A stretch of 64,000 bases of DNA from an uncultured Eubacteriales bacterium (GCA_902795135.1 CADBJW010000008.1:1-64000); one strand, 5' to 3'. Counted from the first letter of the stretch, positions 6,975 to 16,920 are shown. Notes: generated by a model from the letters alone, not told the origin. Translations and numbers: made by a program.

Positions 6975-9900
6975 ATGAGTTGGAAGACATCAGGGAGTGT
7001 GAGTAAGAAACGGTCAGGGAGTGTGAGTAAGAAACGGAGAGTTTTGACTCTTATCATCTGTTTCATTTGTACCATCTACATGTTGCAGGGACCCACCGTT
7101 GCTTTTGCGATGGCAAAAGCGCCTGCACAGGATAAGGCCAGTGCTTCGGAAGAGGCTGACGGTGCGAAGGACTCTGGTTCTTTGGTGAATGCGGAAGATG
7201 CAGATACCGAGGATGCATTGGAAGAAGATGAAACCGAGGAAAATGTGGATCTTCAGAAGCTGGAAGACAGTCAGATGAATGACGAATCGGAATCGGATGA
7301 CCCGAAAGAGGAACAGGCAGAACCGTCTTCAGAAGGGAACGCACAGCTGGAAGATGCTGCGCTGGAAGGCGAGGAAGAAGAACCGGTCATGCGCTCTTCA
7401 AAGGTAAAAAAGGCAGCTGCCGGTGATGAAATCATTGGCATGAGGGAGCGCGGAATCGTAGTCAATCTGTTTGATTACGGCCCATCCTCCATTGATAGCG
7501 GCTGGGCGAGCACAACGAGTGGTCAGAATGAAACCGGCATCAACCAGGGCAAGACATTGAAGTTCTTTCATAATGGTTTGGAAACCGGATCCGCGACAGG
7601 ATTTCCACGGGAACAGGACTACAATAACTGGACCGGATCTCCGAAATACGACACGGGTAAGGGTGCCGCAGCCAATCAGGGTATTATCAATAACACGCTG
7701 ACAGGTGGGTTCCCGACACTTGCTGTTGGCGGTGGGGATAATCTGAATTATTTGTTTGACCCTAAAACATCGAACAGCAACCGAACCGATTATCTTGGTG
7801 TAGATGGCCTCATGTACAAACTCAGAGGCGACAGCAATGGTTATGAAGTCGGCTATCGATGTTTGGATCACTATGCCAAACTGAACAGCGATAAGACATT
7901 TACATTATCCGATGGGACCTACTACTGCGAAGGGCAGGAAGCCAGTGGACCAATCGGGTTTTTCCCATTTACAAATCCAGATGCATCTAAGACAAGCGTA
8001 GAAGGGAACAGTTACTACAACCACCACTTCGGAATGACCATGAACGCCGAATTCGCCATCACAGAAAGTGGTCAGCTCGGTGGAGAAGACATGACATTTG
8101 AGTTTTCCGGCGACGATGACATGTGGGTGTTCATTGACGGTGTTCTGGTATTGGATATTGGCGGAATCCATCAACCGGTTTCCGGTAAGATCAATTTCAA
8201 AGACGGCACCGTTTCCATGCAGCAAGCGCCAATCTATGACGGCAATCATGCCGGCGCCAAAATCATGTCTGCTGTGCAGAATGTAAAAACCGGAGTTCGC
8301 AAGCAGGCTGCAGATGGTAAGAATTCTTACTATTATGACACCAATGGACAATTACAGCTTGTCCAAAACGGGGATATGACCCTGAGCAATATCTTCAGAA
8401 TGGCAGGAGAAACATGGGATGATACGCCGTATAAAAAGCACACCATCCAGGCATTTTATCTGGAGCGTGGCGGCATGTATTCCAACCTGGATATTTCCAT
8501 GAACCTTCTGACAACCAAAGACATTGAAGTCGCCAAAAAACTGATTGATAAGCAGGGGAATGAAATTTCTGATCTGTCCAATTACTATGCCACGGATAAT
8601 GAAACTTATGACTATAAAGTAAACATCCAGAAAGAAAATGGACAGCAATTCTTTACATATACAGGGAAGACAGATGAGGATAACAAAGCCTACGCATTCG
8701 GTGGTTATGATGTTTATGAAGGAGATCATAAATTAGAGGACAGTGCGAAGCCGGCATTCAGCAATAAGGGTGTCATTAGCTTGAAAAAAAATCAAAAGCT
8801 GGTGATTCGCGGTGTTCCGTTTGATTACAAATATACCGTAGAGGAAGTCAATGTCGATCCGGAGAAATACTCCGACACCAAAGTGGGAACCGCCACATTG
8901 AATAAAGAGTATACAGACGGGAAGTACAATGTTCAGACAGACGAACTGAAACCGGAATCGACCGAGCGTACGACCTTTAGCAATGTCGCGATCGAAAAGC
9001 AGCTCCCGCATAAGAACGAAACAACTCCGGGGAAGGGAAACGATGAAAAGATCCCGGACCCATCCGACGCAACCAAGACCGTTGACAATGAAGAGGGTCA
9101 GCTTTGCAATGTTGCTGCAGGAGATTCCATCACCTATGAAATTTCCTACGCAAACCCTGCAGCTCAGGAATCCCTTGTCAAGATTACCGACGCATTGGAC
9201 AGCAACGTAGAATTTGTATCTGCGGAACCAAAATCTGCGGCAACTTATGATGAAAGCAAACACACGGTAACGTGGAATTTCAATGCCCCAAAGGAATCAA
9301 AGGGCACAGTGAAACTGACGGTCAAAGTCAAGGATAGTGCAAAGGGCAAGAAAGTATCCAATCAGGCAACGGTAAAAGTAGGCAACTACGACGAGGAGGC
9401 CACAGAGAAAGTTACAAATCCGGTTCCGGATCCACACAAGAAAGAAACGGATCCATATGAAGGAGCAGGTACCCTTGGCGTAGTCGAAGCCGGAAGTAAG
9501 ATTACCTATGAAATCGCGTATAAGAACTACAAAAACCACGCAGCAAATGTTGTCGTTACCGACAAACTTGATGAGAATGTAAAATATGACAGCGCCAGTG
9601 ATGGAGGAACGCTCGCTGACGGAGTCGTTACGTGGAATCTCGCAAACGTGCCTGCCAACACGGAAGGTACCGTTACCCTTACCGTAGAAGTAAAGGATTC
9701 TGCAAAGGCCGTATCGAAGGTTAAGAACCGTGCTTCTGTGAAAGTTGGAAACGACAGCAAATACGACACAGAGGAAGTGGTTAACCCGGTTCCGGACCCA
9801 CACAAAAAAGAGAGCTTCCCATATACGGGAGATGGACGCCTTGGACCAGTGGGTGCAGGGGAGACGATCACATACCAGATTACCTACAAGAACTATCAGG

Positions 9901-12900
9901 ATAAAGCTGCAAAGGTAGTCATCACAGATAGGCTGGATGAGAATTTAGAATTTGTCAGCGCTAGTGACGGTGGAACAAATGCAAATGGCCTTGTCACTTG
10001 GAATCTTGAGAACATTGCCGCGAATGGGTCAGGAACGGTGACCCTGACCGTGAAGGTAAAAGATACAGCAAAAGGCAAAGTCGTTGCGAATACGGCAAAC
10101 GTTAAAGTCGGAAACGACCCGGCCTTTGGTACAGAAACCGTCAGCAATCCGGTTCCGGATCCACACAAGAAAGAGGTGGCCCCATACAAAGGCACCGGTG
10201 AACTTGGCGGATTGAAACCGGGCGATGAAGTAGAGTATGAGATTTCCTACAAAAACTATCAGGAAACAAAAGCAACGGTTACCATTACGGATACGTTAGA
10301 CCCGAATGTCACATTTGTAAGTGCCAGTGACAACGGTTCCGCATCCGACGGGAAGGTTACCTGGTCCATTGCTGACGTCGAAGCCGGCGCAGAAGGAACG
10401 GTAACCCTTAAGGTAAAGGTGAAAGCCAATGCCGCCTCAACGACCATCAGCAATGGCGCAATGGTCAAAGTCGGAAACGATAAAGCCTTTAAGACAGAAA
10501 CCGTAACCAATCCAGTGCCGGACAATCCGACGAAGCAGGAAACGAAACCATATCAAGGCACCGGTGAACTTGGCGCGGTCAAGCCAGGCGACGAGATTAC
10601 CTATACGATCAATTACAAGAACTATAAAAACAGTGACGCTGACGTCAAGATTACGGACGAATTGGATCAGAATGTCGAATACGTAGAAGACAAGACAAGT
10701 CCAAAGGGCGTTGAAGAAAACGGCGTTGTGACCTGGACGATCCATACTGGTGCGCAGACCAGCGGAACGATTACGCTCACAGTCCGGGTAAAGAATGAGA
10801 GCGATTTGACGAGAGAAGACAATAAAGTCTTAATAATCAAAAACAGCGCGGTTGTCAAAGTTGGAAACGATCAGGACTTCAAGACCAACGTTGTGGAGAA
10901 TCCGGTTCCGGACGGCCCACACAAGAAAGAGATTTCCCCGGATGAAGGAACGGGACTTCTGATGGGCGTTGACGAGAAACAAGAGCTCACCTATGAGATC
11001 AGCTACAAAAACTACAAAAGCCAGACGGCAACGGTAAACATTGAGGATAAATTGGATCCAAATGTAACCTTCGTTGAGGCAAGCGATGAAGGGACCAACG
11101 ACGATGGCGTTGTGAAGTGGAGCATCAAAAACGTTCCGGCAGGTGAAGAGGGAACCGTCACATTAAAGGTCAAGGTAAAAGACGGTGTCAAAGGAAAGCT
11201 GATCAACAATAAGGCAACAGCACAAGTCGGCAACGACCCTTGGTTTGACACAGAAATTGTGACGAATCCGACGATCGTTTATCCGGTTAAGGCAGAACCG
11301 AAACCGGGAGATGGGACGGCAGTAAAGGTCGGTGATGAGGTCACTTACGAAGTAAAATATGAGAACTATCGTCCGGAAGTTGCTACGGTTACAATCGTTG
11401 ACGCATTGGATTCGAACGTGAAATTCGTTTCTGCGGATAGCAATGGTGTGTACGATAAATCATCTCATACCATCACATGGACCATTCCGGATGTTCCGGC
11501 TATGGAAGAAGGAAGCACGGATAATGCAGGAAAAGTTTCCTTCAAGGTAACCGTGCTTGAATCCGCGAAGGAATCCAATGATGGCCCGGGAAAAATCGAG
11601 AATAAGGCTTCGGTCAAAGTCGGCAATGACCATGAAATCATTACCAACAAGACGGAAAACCCGGTTCCGGAAGATCCGGTCAAGGAAGAGGTCACACCTG
11701 GAGCTGGTAAAGGTGTCAAGGTTGGCGATACGATCGATTACACGATCAAATATACCAATTACCGAGAAAAAGCTACAGATGTTCTGATCACGGACCCGCT
11801 GGACGCTGGTGTGGACTTTGTATCGGCAGGACAAAACGGATCTTATGATAAAAACACACATACCGTGACGTGGCACATTGAAGCTGCAGAACCGGGCGAA
11901 GGAACGGTCACCCTGAAGGTCAAAGTGAACAAGTCGGCGAAATCCGATGACTATCAGGTGGTGAATTACGCGAATGTTAAGGTCGGAGACGATCCTACAT
12001 TCTCAACGGATATTATCAAGAATCCGGTTCCGGAAGATCCGAAGAAAACGGAAACGAAACCGTACCAGGGTACTGGTGAACAGGCAGTTGAAGAGCTTGG
12101 GGCGGTCAAAGTAGGAGACAAGGTCACCTATACGATCAATTACAAAAACTACAAGGATGATACTGCAACCATTACCATTACAGACAAACTGGACAAGAAT
12201 GTGGAGTTTGCAGAAGCCAGCAACAATGGTACCCTTCAGAACGGTGTCGTCACATGGACCATTAAAAATGTCGGATCACAGGAATCCGGAACGGTTACCC
12301 TGACCGTGACGGTAAAAGAATCGGCGAAAGAAAGTAAAGGCGGTCCTGGAAAGATTGCAAACCAGGCATCCGTTCAGGTGGACAATGACCAGGAATTCGA
12401 CACGAACATTTCAGAAAATCCGGTTCCAGAAGATCCTAAGAAAACGGAAACGGACCCATACAAAGGCACCGGAGAGCTGGGTGGTGTAAAGCCAGGGCAG
12501 GAGATCACTTACGAAATCAGCTACAAGAACTACAAATCCACAGAAGCAAACGTCGTGATCACAGACCGGCTGGATCCAAATGTGGAAGTCGTGTCCTCGG
12601 CTCCGAAATGCAGTCAGTCAGGGCAGCTTCTTACCTGGACCATCGAGAAGGTTCCGGCAGGTGAAGAGGGAACCGTTACGCTGAAGGTTAAGGTTCTGGA
12701 TAGTGCGTTAGATGTTGGTAAGGTTATGAATACCGCCAATGTGAAAGTCGGAAACGATGCCGATTTTGATACAGAGACGATCACAAATCCAGTAACCGAA
12801 GGACCGCATAAGAAGGAAACCGAACCTTACGAAGGGGATGGCGAACTTGGATGGGTCAAAGCAGGCGACCAGATTACTTACGAAATCAGCTATAAGAACT

Positions 12901-15170
12901 ATAAGAGCACGGCTGCGGACATTACGATCAAGGATACATTGGATGACAATGTGAAATACATCTCTTCGGATCCGGAAGGATTCAAGCTGCCACTGATTGG
13001 GAAGACGGTAACCTGGAAAATTCCTAATGTTCCGGCGGGAGAATCGGGCAAAGTCACATTGACGGTTGAAGTGGAAAAAGATGCGCTTCTGTCAGAAGGT
13101 GGCCCTGGAAAGGTCAATAATACTGCGAATGTTCAGGTTGGAAATGACGCAGTATTCGACACAGAAACGGTAACCAATCCGGTTCCGGACGATCCGGAAA
13201 AAGAAGAAATGAAGCCGTACATTGGCAAGGGTGAATGTGGCGGCGTCAAACCTGGAGAATCCATCACATACAAAATCACCTACCGCAATTACCGAAGTAC
13301 AGTAGCGGATGTCACCATTACAGACAAATTGGACAGCAAGGTCGAATTTGACAATGCTTCCGATGGCGGTGCTGAAAAAGACGGTGTTGTGACATGGACG
13401 ATTCCTGACGTCGAGCCTGGACAGGAAGGATTTGTTACGCTGACTGTAACGGTGAAAGAAGACGCCGAAAAGGGAACGATCATAGCGAATAAAGCGGATG
13501 TGAAGGTTGCCAACGATAAGGAAATGAGCACCAATGAAATCACCAATCCGCTTCCGGAGAATCCACACAAGAAGGAAACGTCCCCTGGAACGGGAACGGG
13601 GCTTTTGGACGGTGTGGAAGCCGGAGACCAGATTACGTATCACATTACCTATAAGAACTACAAGTCCGCAGAGGCAGACGTGACGATCACGGACCCACTG
13701 GATCCGAATGTGGTATTCGTTGAGGCTTCAAAGGACGGCAAGGAGGATGACGAAGGCAATGTAGTCTGGACGATCGGAAATGTTCCGGCAGGAGAGTCTG
13801 GCGAAGTCACTCTGACCGTACAGGTCAAAGATGGAGTCAAGGGCGAACTGATCAACAATCAGGCTTCTGTGAAGGTTGGAAATGATAACGACTATCGGAC
13901 AGAAACGGTAACGAATCCGACAACGACCGATCCGGTTAAGGCTGAGCCGACACCGGGTGATGATGTAGCGGTTCGTCCGGGAGACATCATCGAATATCAG
14001 GTCAGCTACAACAACTATCGTCCGGAAATAGCAGATGTACTTGTAACCGACGAGTTGGACCCGAATGTGGAATTTGTTGAAGCGGATAGCGATGGTGCAT
14101 ATGACGAGGCATCTCACGCCATTACATGGGAATTCACAGACGTTCCGAAATACAAGGATGAAGGCTGTAGCGGTGTTGTATCTTTCAAAGTCAAAGTGAA
14201 AGAAAGCGCCATGAAGTCCGAAGATGGTCCTGGTAAGGTCTTCAATCAGGCTTCTGTCAAGGTTGGAAACGACAAAGCAATAAAGACCAACCAGATGCAG
14301 AATCCAGTTCCGGAAGACCCGGTCAAGGAAGAAACGTCACCTGGCGAAGATGTTGGCGTCAAAGTCGGGGACAAGGTCAAATACACCATTTCATACGAGA
14401 ACTATAAATCAACCCCGGCAGATGTAACCGTTACAGATGCACTGGATCCAAATGTGAAGTACGCATCCTCCAGTGAGCCGGGCGAAGAAAAAGATGGAAT
14501 CGTCACATGGGTTTTGAAGGACGTTCCGGCAGGTCAGAGCGGTAAGGTTGAACTGGAAGTCATCGTAATCGCTTCTGCGAAAGAAGCGGGTATGATTGCG
14601 AATACGGCGAAGGTTCAGGTCGGACATGATCCGGAATACAATACTGGTATCATCGAAAACCCTGTTCCGGAAGAACCGCACAAGAAAGAAGTTGCGCCAT
14701 ATCAGGGCAGCGGCAAGCTGGACGCCGTACATCCTGGCGATGAAATTACGTATGAGATCACTTTCCGCAACTACAAGAAAACAGATGAGGATGTGGTTGT
14801 AAAGGACAAATTGGATCCGAATGTAACCTTTATCAGCGCGACAGAAGGCGGAGCATGCTCCGGCGGTACGGTTACGTGGACACTGCCACAGGTTAAGGCT
14901 GGCGCGAGCGGTTCCGTGAAAGTTACTGTCAAGGTGGGAAGCAATTCGTCCATCAAGCAGGTTGAAAACAAGGCCGTTGTGACGGTAGGAAATGATCCGT
15001 CCTTCGATACGGAGACCGTCACCAACCCGGTAGAACCTAAGAAGGCTGCCCCGGGAAAGAATCCTCGCACCGGAGAGGACAATCTGATATTCCTGATCTT
15101 AGCGCTGTTTGTACAGTCCGGACTGCTCATGCTGCTCCTGCTGCTGTACAGAAGAAAAACACAAAGTTAA
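6975..15170 (+). CDS. Giant sortase-anchored surface protein: fibro-slime domain plus 16 DUF11 repeats
   Basis: A 2,731-residue secreted, wall-anchored adhesin-like protein. ATG 6975 follows AGGAGGG. In order: a basic n-region with a doubled octapeptide, a hydrophobic signal (to about residue 45, ending AFAMA), an acidic Glu/Asp-rich stretch to about residue 135, a fibro-slime/PA14-like domain at about residues 240-430 (key block FEFSGDDDMWVFIDG), a CnaB-like stretch, then 16 DUF11-type repeats of about 120 residues from about residue 710 to 2685. Each repeat has ITYEISYKNY-, LDPNV-, GTVTL- and VKVGND-like blocks and ends in an NPVP linker. The C-terminus has NPRTGE, a membrane helix and a KR tail, a sortase signal with Asn in place of Leu. 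Likely role: adhesion or surface stalk. Control by the divergent AraC protein is inferred. Confidence 0.9.
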   Translation: MSWKTSGSVSKKRSGSVSKKRRVLTLIICFICTIYMLQGPTVAFAMAKAPAQDKASASEEADGAKDSGSLVNAEDADTEDALEEDETEENVDLQKLEDSQMNDESESDDPKEEQAEPSSEGNAQLEDAALEGEEEEPVMRSSKVKKAAAGDEIIGMRERGIVVNLFDYGPSSIDSGWASTTSGQNETGINQGKTLKFFHNGLETGSATGFPREQDYNNWTGSPKYDTGKGAAANQGIINNTLTGGFPTLAVGGGDNLNYLFDPKTSNSNRTDYLGVDGLMYKLRGDSNGYEVGYRCLDHYAKLNSDKTFTLSDGTYYCEGQEASGPIGFFPFTNPDASKTSVEGNSYYNHHFGMTMNAEFAITESGQLGGEDMTFEFSGDDDMWVFIDGVLVLDIGGIHQPVSGKINFKDGTVSMQQAPIYDGNHAGAKIMSAVQNVKTGVRKQAADGKNSYYYDTNGQLQLVQNGDMTLSNIFRMAGETWDDTPYKKHTIQAFYLERGGMYSNLDISMNLLTTKDIEVAKKLIDKQGNEISDLSNYYATDNETYDYKVNIQKENGQQFFTYTGKTDEDNKAYAFGGYDVYEGDHKLEDSAKPAFSNKGVISLKKNQKLVIRGVPFDYKYTVEEVNVDPEKYSDTKVGTATLNKEYTDGKYNVQTDELKPESTERTTFSNVAIEKQLPHKNETTPGKGNDEKIPDPSDATKTVDNEEGQLCNVAAGDSITYEISYANPAAQESLVKITDALDSNVEFVSAEPKSAATYDESKHTVTWNFNAPKESKGTVKLTVKVKDSAKGKKVSNQATVKVGNYDEEATEKVTNPVPDPHKKETDPYEGAGTLGVVEAGSKITYEIAYKNYKNHAANVVVTDKLDENVKYDSASDGGTLADGVVTWNLANVPANTEGTVTLTVEVKDSAKAVSKVKNRASVKVGNDSKYDTEEVVNPVPDPHKKESFPYTGDGRLGPVGAGETITYQITYKNYQDKAAKVVITDRLDENLEFVSASDGGTNANGLVTWNLENIAANGSGTVTLTVKVKDTAKGKVVANTANVKVGNDPAFGTETVSNPVPDPHKKEVAPYKGTGELGGLKPGDEVEYEISYKNYQETKATVTITDTLDPNVTFVSASDNGSASDGKVTWSIADVEAGAEGTVTLKVKVKANAASTTISNGAMVKVGNDKAFKTETVTNPVPDNPTKQETKPYQGTGELGAVKPGDEITYTINYKNYKNSDADVKITDELDQNVEYVEDKTSPKGVEENGVVTWTIHTGAQTSGTITLTVRVKNESDLTREDNKVLIIKNSAVVKVGNDQDFKTNVVENPVPDGPHKKEISPDEGTGLLMGVDEKQELTYEISYKNYKSQTATVNIEDKLDPNVTFVEASDEGTNDDGVVKWSIKNVPAGEEGTVTLKVKVKDGVKGKLINNKATAQVGNDPWFDTEIVTNPTIVYPVKAEPKPGDGTAVKVGDEVTYEVKYENYRPEVATVTIVDALDSNVKFVSADSNGVYDKSSHTITWTIPDVPAMEEGSTDNAGKVSFKVTVLESAKESNDGPGKIENKASVKVGNDHEIITNKTENPVPEDPVKEEVTPGAGKGVKVGDTIDYTIKYTNYREKATDVLITDPLDAGVDFVSAGQNGSYDKNTHTVTWHIEAAEPGEGTVTLKVKVNKSAKSDDYQVVNYANVKVGDDPTFSTDIIKNPVPEDPKKTETKPYQGTGEQAVEELGAVKVGDKVTYTINYKNYKDDTATITITDKLDKNVEFAEASNNGTLQNGVVTWTIKNVGSQESGTVTLTVTVKESAKESKGGPGKIANQASVQVDNDQEFDTNISENPVPEDPKKTETDPYKGTGELGGVKPGQEITYEISYKNYKSTEANVVITDRLDPNVEVVSSAPKCSQSGQLLTWTIEKVPAGEEGTVTLKVKVLDSALDVGKVMNTANVKVGNDADFDTETITNPVTEGPHKKETEPYEGDGELGWVKAGDQITYEISYKNYKSTAADITIKDTLDDNVKYISSDPEGFKLPLIGKTVTWKIPNVPAGESGKVTLTVEVEKDALLSEGGPGKVNNTANVQVGNDAVFDTETVTNPVPDDPEKEEMKPYIGKGECGGVKPGESITYKITYRNYRSTVADVTITDKLDSKVEFDNASDGGAEKDGVVTWTIPDVEPGQEGFVTLTVTVKEDAEKGTIIANKADVKVANDKEMSTNEITNPLPENPHKKETSPGTGTGLLDGVEAGDQITYHITYKNYKSAEADVTITDPLDPNVVFVEASKDGKEDDEGNVVWTIGNVPAGESGEVTLTVQVKDGVKGELINNQASVKVGNDNDYRTETVTNPTTTDPVKAEPTPGDDVAVRPGDIIEYQVSYNNYRPEIADVLVTDELDPNVEFVEADSDGAYDEASHAITWEFTDVPKYKDEGCSGVVSFKVKVKESAMKSEDGPGKVFNQASVKVGNDKAIKTNQMQNPVPEDPVKEETSPGEDVGVKVGDKVKYTISYENYKSTPADVTVTDALDPNVKYASSSEPGEEKDGIVTWVLKDVPAGQSGKVELEVIVIASAKEAGMIANTAKVQVGHDPEYNTGIIENPVPEEPHKKEVAPYQGSGKLDAVHPGDEITYEITFRNYKKTDEDVVVKDKLDPNVTFISATEGGACSGGTVTWTLPQVKAGASGSVKVTVKVGSNSSIKQVENKAVVTVGNDPSFDTETVTNPVEPKKAAPGKNPRTGEDNLIFLILALFVQSGLLMLLLLLYRRKTQS
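6990..7037 (+). repeat. Perfect 24-bp tandem duplication in the signal peptide
   Basis: The 24 bases at 6990-7013 are repeated exactly at 7014-7037. They encode the basic octapeptide SGSVSKKR twice, directly before the hydrophobic signal core. The unit is a multiple of three, so copy number can change without a frameshift. Confidence 0.9.
9095..15030 (+). repeat. Array of 16 diverged repeats of about 370 bp encoding DUF11 domains
   Basis: The repeat-encoding part of the surface-protein gene. Units range from about 330 to 410 bp and share protein blocks (KNYK, LD.NV, VKVGND, NPVP). At DNA level they have drifted apart in wobble positions, so the array is old rather than freshly amplified. Short identical words around AATCCGGTTCCGGA recur at the linkers and could allow recombination between units. 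Confidence 0.85.
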
Positions 15171-15208
15171 TTTAGCCAACCGGGCTAATTATAGAGGGAA
15201 GGAGAATG

Positions 15209-15243
15209 CCGCATCAGAGTAAAACTGGTGCGGTGTTCTTTTT
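15209..15243 (+). terminator. Intrinsic terminator after the giant gene
   Basis: Stem CCGCATCA (15209-15216) with TGGTGCGG (15226-15233), a 9-nt loop, then a T-rich tail (15234-15243). A second small stem, TTAGCC with GGCTAA, lies at about 15173-15188. Confidence 0.75.
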
Positions 15244-15282
15244 GTATGTTACAATTGTTTCGTGGAAGGAGACTGCAAAACA

Positions 15283-15870
15283 ATGAGTAAGATCTTTATT
15301 ATTCGACATGGACAAACCAATCTCAATAAAAAACGCGTGCTTCAGGGGCGCATCGATGAGCCTTTGAACGAGGACGGGATCCAGCAAGCAAAAGCCGCGG
15401 CCCAGATGCTCCGCTCTTTGAACGAATCCATTGATTTCGTTTGGTCAAGTCCTTTAGGGCGCGCGAAAGAAACAGCGCGAATCGTCGCCGGTGACGATGT
15501 GCCGCTGCAAACCGATGAGCGCTTGATTGAGATGGATTACGGTCCCTATGAGGGAGCGGACTTGACAGCACCGCCACAGGAAATCGTAACGTTCTTCGGA
15601 GATTTTGTAAACCAGCCGGCACCGGAGGGGATGGAACCGCTCTCTCAGGTCGTGCAAAGGCTGGGGGATTTTTTGGAGGAGCTGTGCAGCAAGCCGCCCC
15701 AGGGAAGTGTGTTGATTTCCACTCACGCCATCGCCATGAAAGGGGCGCTCGAATATCTGACTCCGGAATCCAATGGAGCTTACTGGGGAAAACATATTCA
15801 AAACTGCGACATCTATGTGACAGAACTTAAGGAGGGAATCTATACGGTTCCAGAACGACTTACTCTTTGA
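15283..15870 (+). CDS. Histidine phosphatase family protein (phosphoglycerate mutase-like)
   Basis: 195-residue cytosolic phosphatase. The catalytic RHG motif is at residues 8-10 (IIRHGQT), the acid-base region is MDYGPYEG, and the second active-site histidine is in STHAIAM. The length fits small broad-specificity phosphatases (CobC/GpmB type). ATG 15283 has GGAAGGA about 12 bp upstream; an upstream GTG at 15262 is less likely. The 3' end overlaps the convergent MerR gene by 11 bp. Substrate unknown; no cobalamin genes are nearby, so a CobC role is not supported. Confidence 0.88.
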   Translation: MSKIFIIRHGQTNLNKKRVLQGRIDEPLNEDGIQQAKAAAQMLRSLNESIDFVWSSPLGRAKETARIVAGDDVPLQTDERLIEMDYGPYEGADLTAPPQEIVTFFGDFVNQPAPEGMEPLSQVVQRLGDFLEELCSKPPQGSVLISTHAIAMKGALEYLTPESNGAYWGKHIQNCDIYVTELKEGIYTVPERLTL

Positions 15871-16306
15871 AGGCGTTATCGTAGAGCTTTTGGATATTCG
15901 CTGGCAAACCATCCGGAAGCATGGATTGAATCCGGTCTTCATGGCCGTCTGTAAGGGCGGTTTCATAATACCAGCATTTGTATTGCAGCAGGTCCAGTGT
16001 TTTACGGAGCTGCTCCATTTCTTTTAAAACAGCGTCACGCCGGTCCTCAAAAAGCTGCTTGCGCTGAGCGTACGTGGATGGCCCTTCACTGCACCACTGC
16101 ATGAATTGTTTGATGTCACGGATTTCCAGACCGGAGGCTTTGAGACATTCGATGACGCGGAGGGCATCGATCTCACGCTCCGTAAACAGACGACGGTTTC
16201 CACTGCGATGCAGTTCCGGAAATAACCCCTCTTTGTCATAGTAACGAAGGGTTGATATGGGCAGATCAAACATATCTGCAATTTGACCGATGCTATAGGA
16301 TTTCAT
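15860..16306 (-). CDS. MerR family transcriptional regulator
   Basis: 148 residues. The N-terminal MerR winged helix is clear (YSIGQIADMFDLPISTLRYY, then GLFPELHRSGNRRLF), followed by a long dimerisation coiled coil with QLRKTLDLLQYKCWYY, as in the group adjoining oxidoreductase and flavodoxin genes. There is no C-terminal metal-binding cysteine loop, so sensing of an organic or redox signal is more likely than a metal. It is divergent from a flavodoxin gene whose promoter has the elongated 19-bp spacer and dyad typical of MerR targets (16334-16364). RBS: GGAGGTAC upstream of 16306. Confidence 0.92.
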   Translation of the reverse strand: MKSYSIGQIADMFDLPISTLRYYDKEGLFPELHRSGNRRLFTEREIDALRVIECLKASGLEIRDIKQFMQWCSEGPSTYAQRKQLFEDRRDAVLKEMEQLRKTLDLLQYKCWYYETALTDGHEDRIQSMLPDGLPANIQKLYDNAFKE

Positions 16307-16333
16307 GAAGTACCTCCAGTTAAAAAAACGCCC

Positions 16334-16364
16334 TTGACCTAAAGTCAGGTTTAGGTTGTATTAT
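16334..16364 (+). promoter_or_regulatory. MerR-type promoter with 19-bp spacer and operator
   Basis: -35 TTGACC (16334-16339) and -10 TATTAT (16359-16364) are 19 bp apart, the overlong spacing that MerR activators correct. The spacer holds a perfect dyad, ACCTAAA (16337-16343) and TTTAGGT (16350-16356). It drives the flavodoxin gene at 16447. Confidence 0.85.
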
Positions 16365-16446
16365 ATGAATTGTACAATAGAAAGCAGTTTATTTCAACCG
16401 CGACAACAGATCACAATCAAACGCGAAGGATAACGGGAGGAAATCG

Positions 16447-16920
16447 ATGAAAAAATTAGTAGCATATTTCAGCGCAAGCGGTACGACAGCTCAGGTTGCT
16501 GCGAATCTCGCAAAAGCAGCGGACGCGGATTTGTATGAAATCGAGCCGGCAGTGCCATACACGAGTGCAGATCTGAATTGGATGGATAAATCAGCCCGCA
16601 GTACCATTGAAATGAAGGACAAATCTTCCAGACCGGAAATCAAGGACACAGACGCAAACATTGCGGATTACGACGTGATTTATGTTGGTTTTCCAGTTTG
16701 GTGGTACGTGGCGCCAACCATCATCAATACCTTCCTGGAAAAGTATGATTTCTCAGGAAAGACAATCATCCTGTTTGCCACATCGGGCGGCAGCGGCTTC
16801 GGCAAAGCAGCAGCAGGACTGAAGGCAAGCGTTGCAGCAGATACCACGATTCTGGAGGGCAAGGTCTTCCGCGGACGCGCTTCCCAGCAGGATTTGGAAA
16901 AGCTGGCGGCTATGGCGTAA
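16447..16920 (+). CDS. Flavodoxin, cytosolic
   Basis: 157-residue FMN electron carrier. The phosphate loop SASGTTAQ lies at residues 9-16 and the FMN-contact aromatic region is PVWWYVAP. Start after GGGAGGAAATCG. It lacks a signal peptide, unlike its paralogue at 3580-4203, with which it shares the DLYEI...YTSADL.W block. MerR-controlled promoter upstream; terminator at 16944-16976, so it is monocistronic. Likely an electron donor to stress or repair oxidoreductases; partner unknown. Confidence 0.9.
   Translation: MKKLVAYFSASGTTAQVAANLAKAADADLYEIEPAVPYTSADLNWMDKSARSTIEMKDKSSRPEIKDTDANIADYDVIYVGFPVWWYVAPTIINTFLEKYDFSGKTIILFATSGGSGFGKAAAGLKASVAADTTILEGKVFRGRASQQDLEKLAAMA

Noticed and set aside
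8000..15030. CRISPR-like periodic repeats
   Set aside because: The periodicity is of about 370 bp within a coding frame and reflects protein repeats, not direct repeats with spacers.
7063..15130. Many antisense open frames opposite the giant surface-protein gene
   Set aside because: They recur at the repeat period and mirror the codon structure of the repeats; no ribosome sites or recognisable domains.
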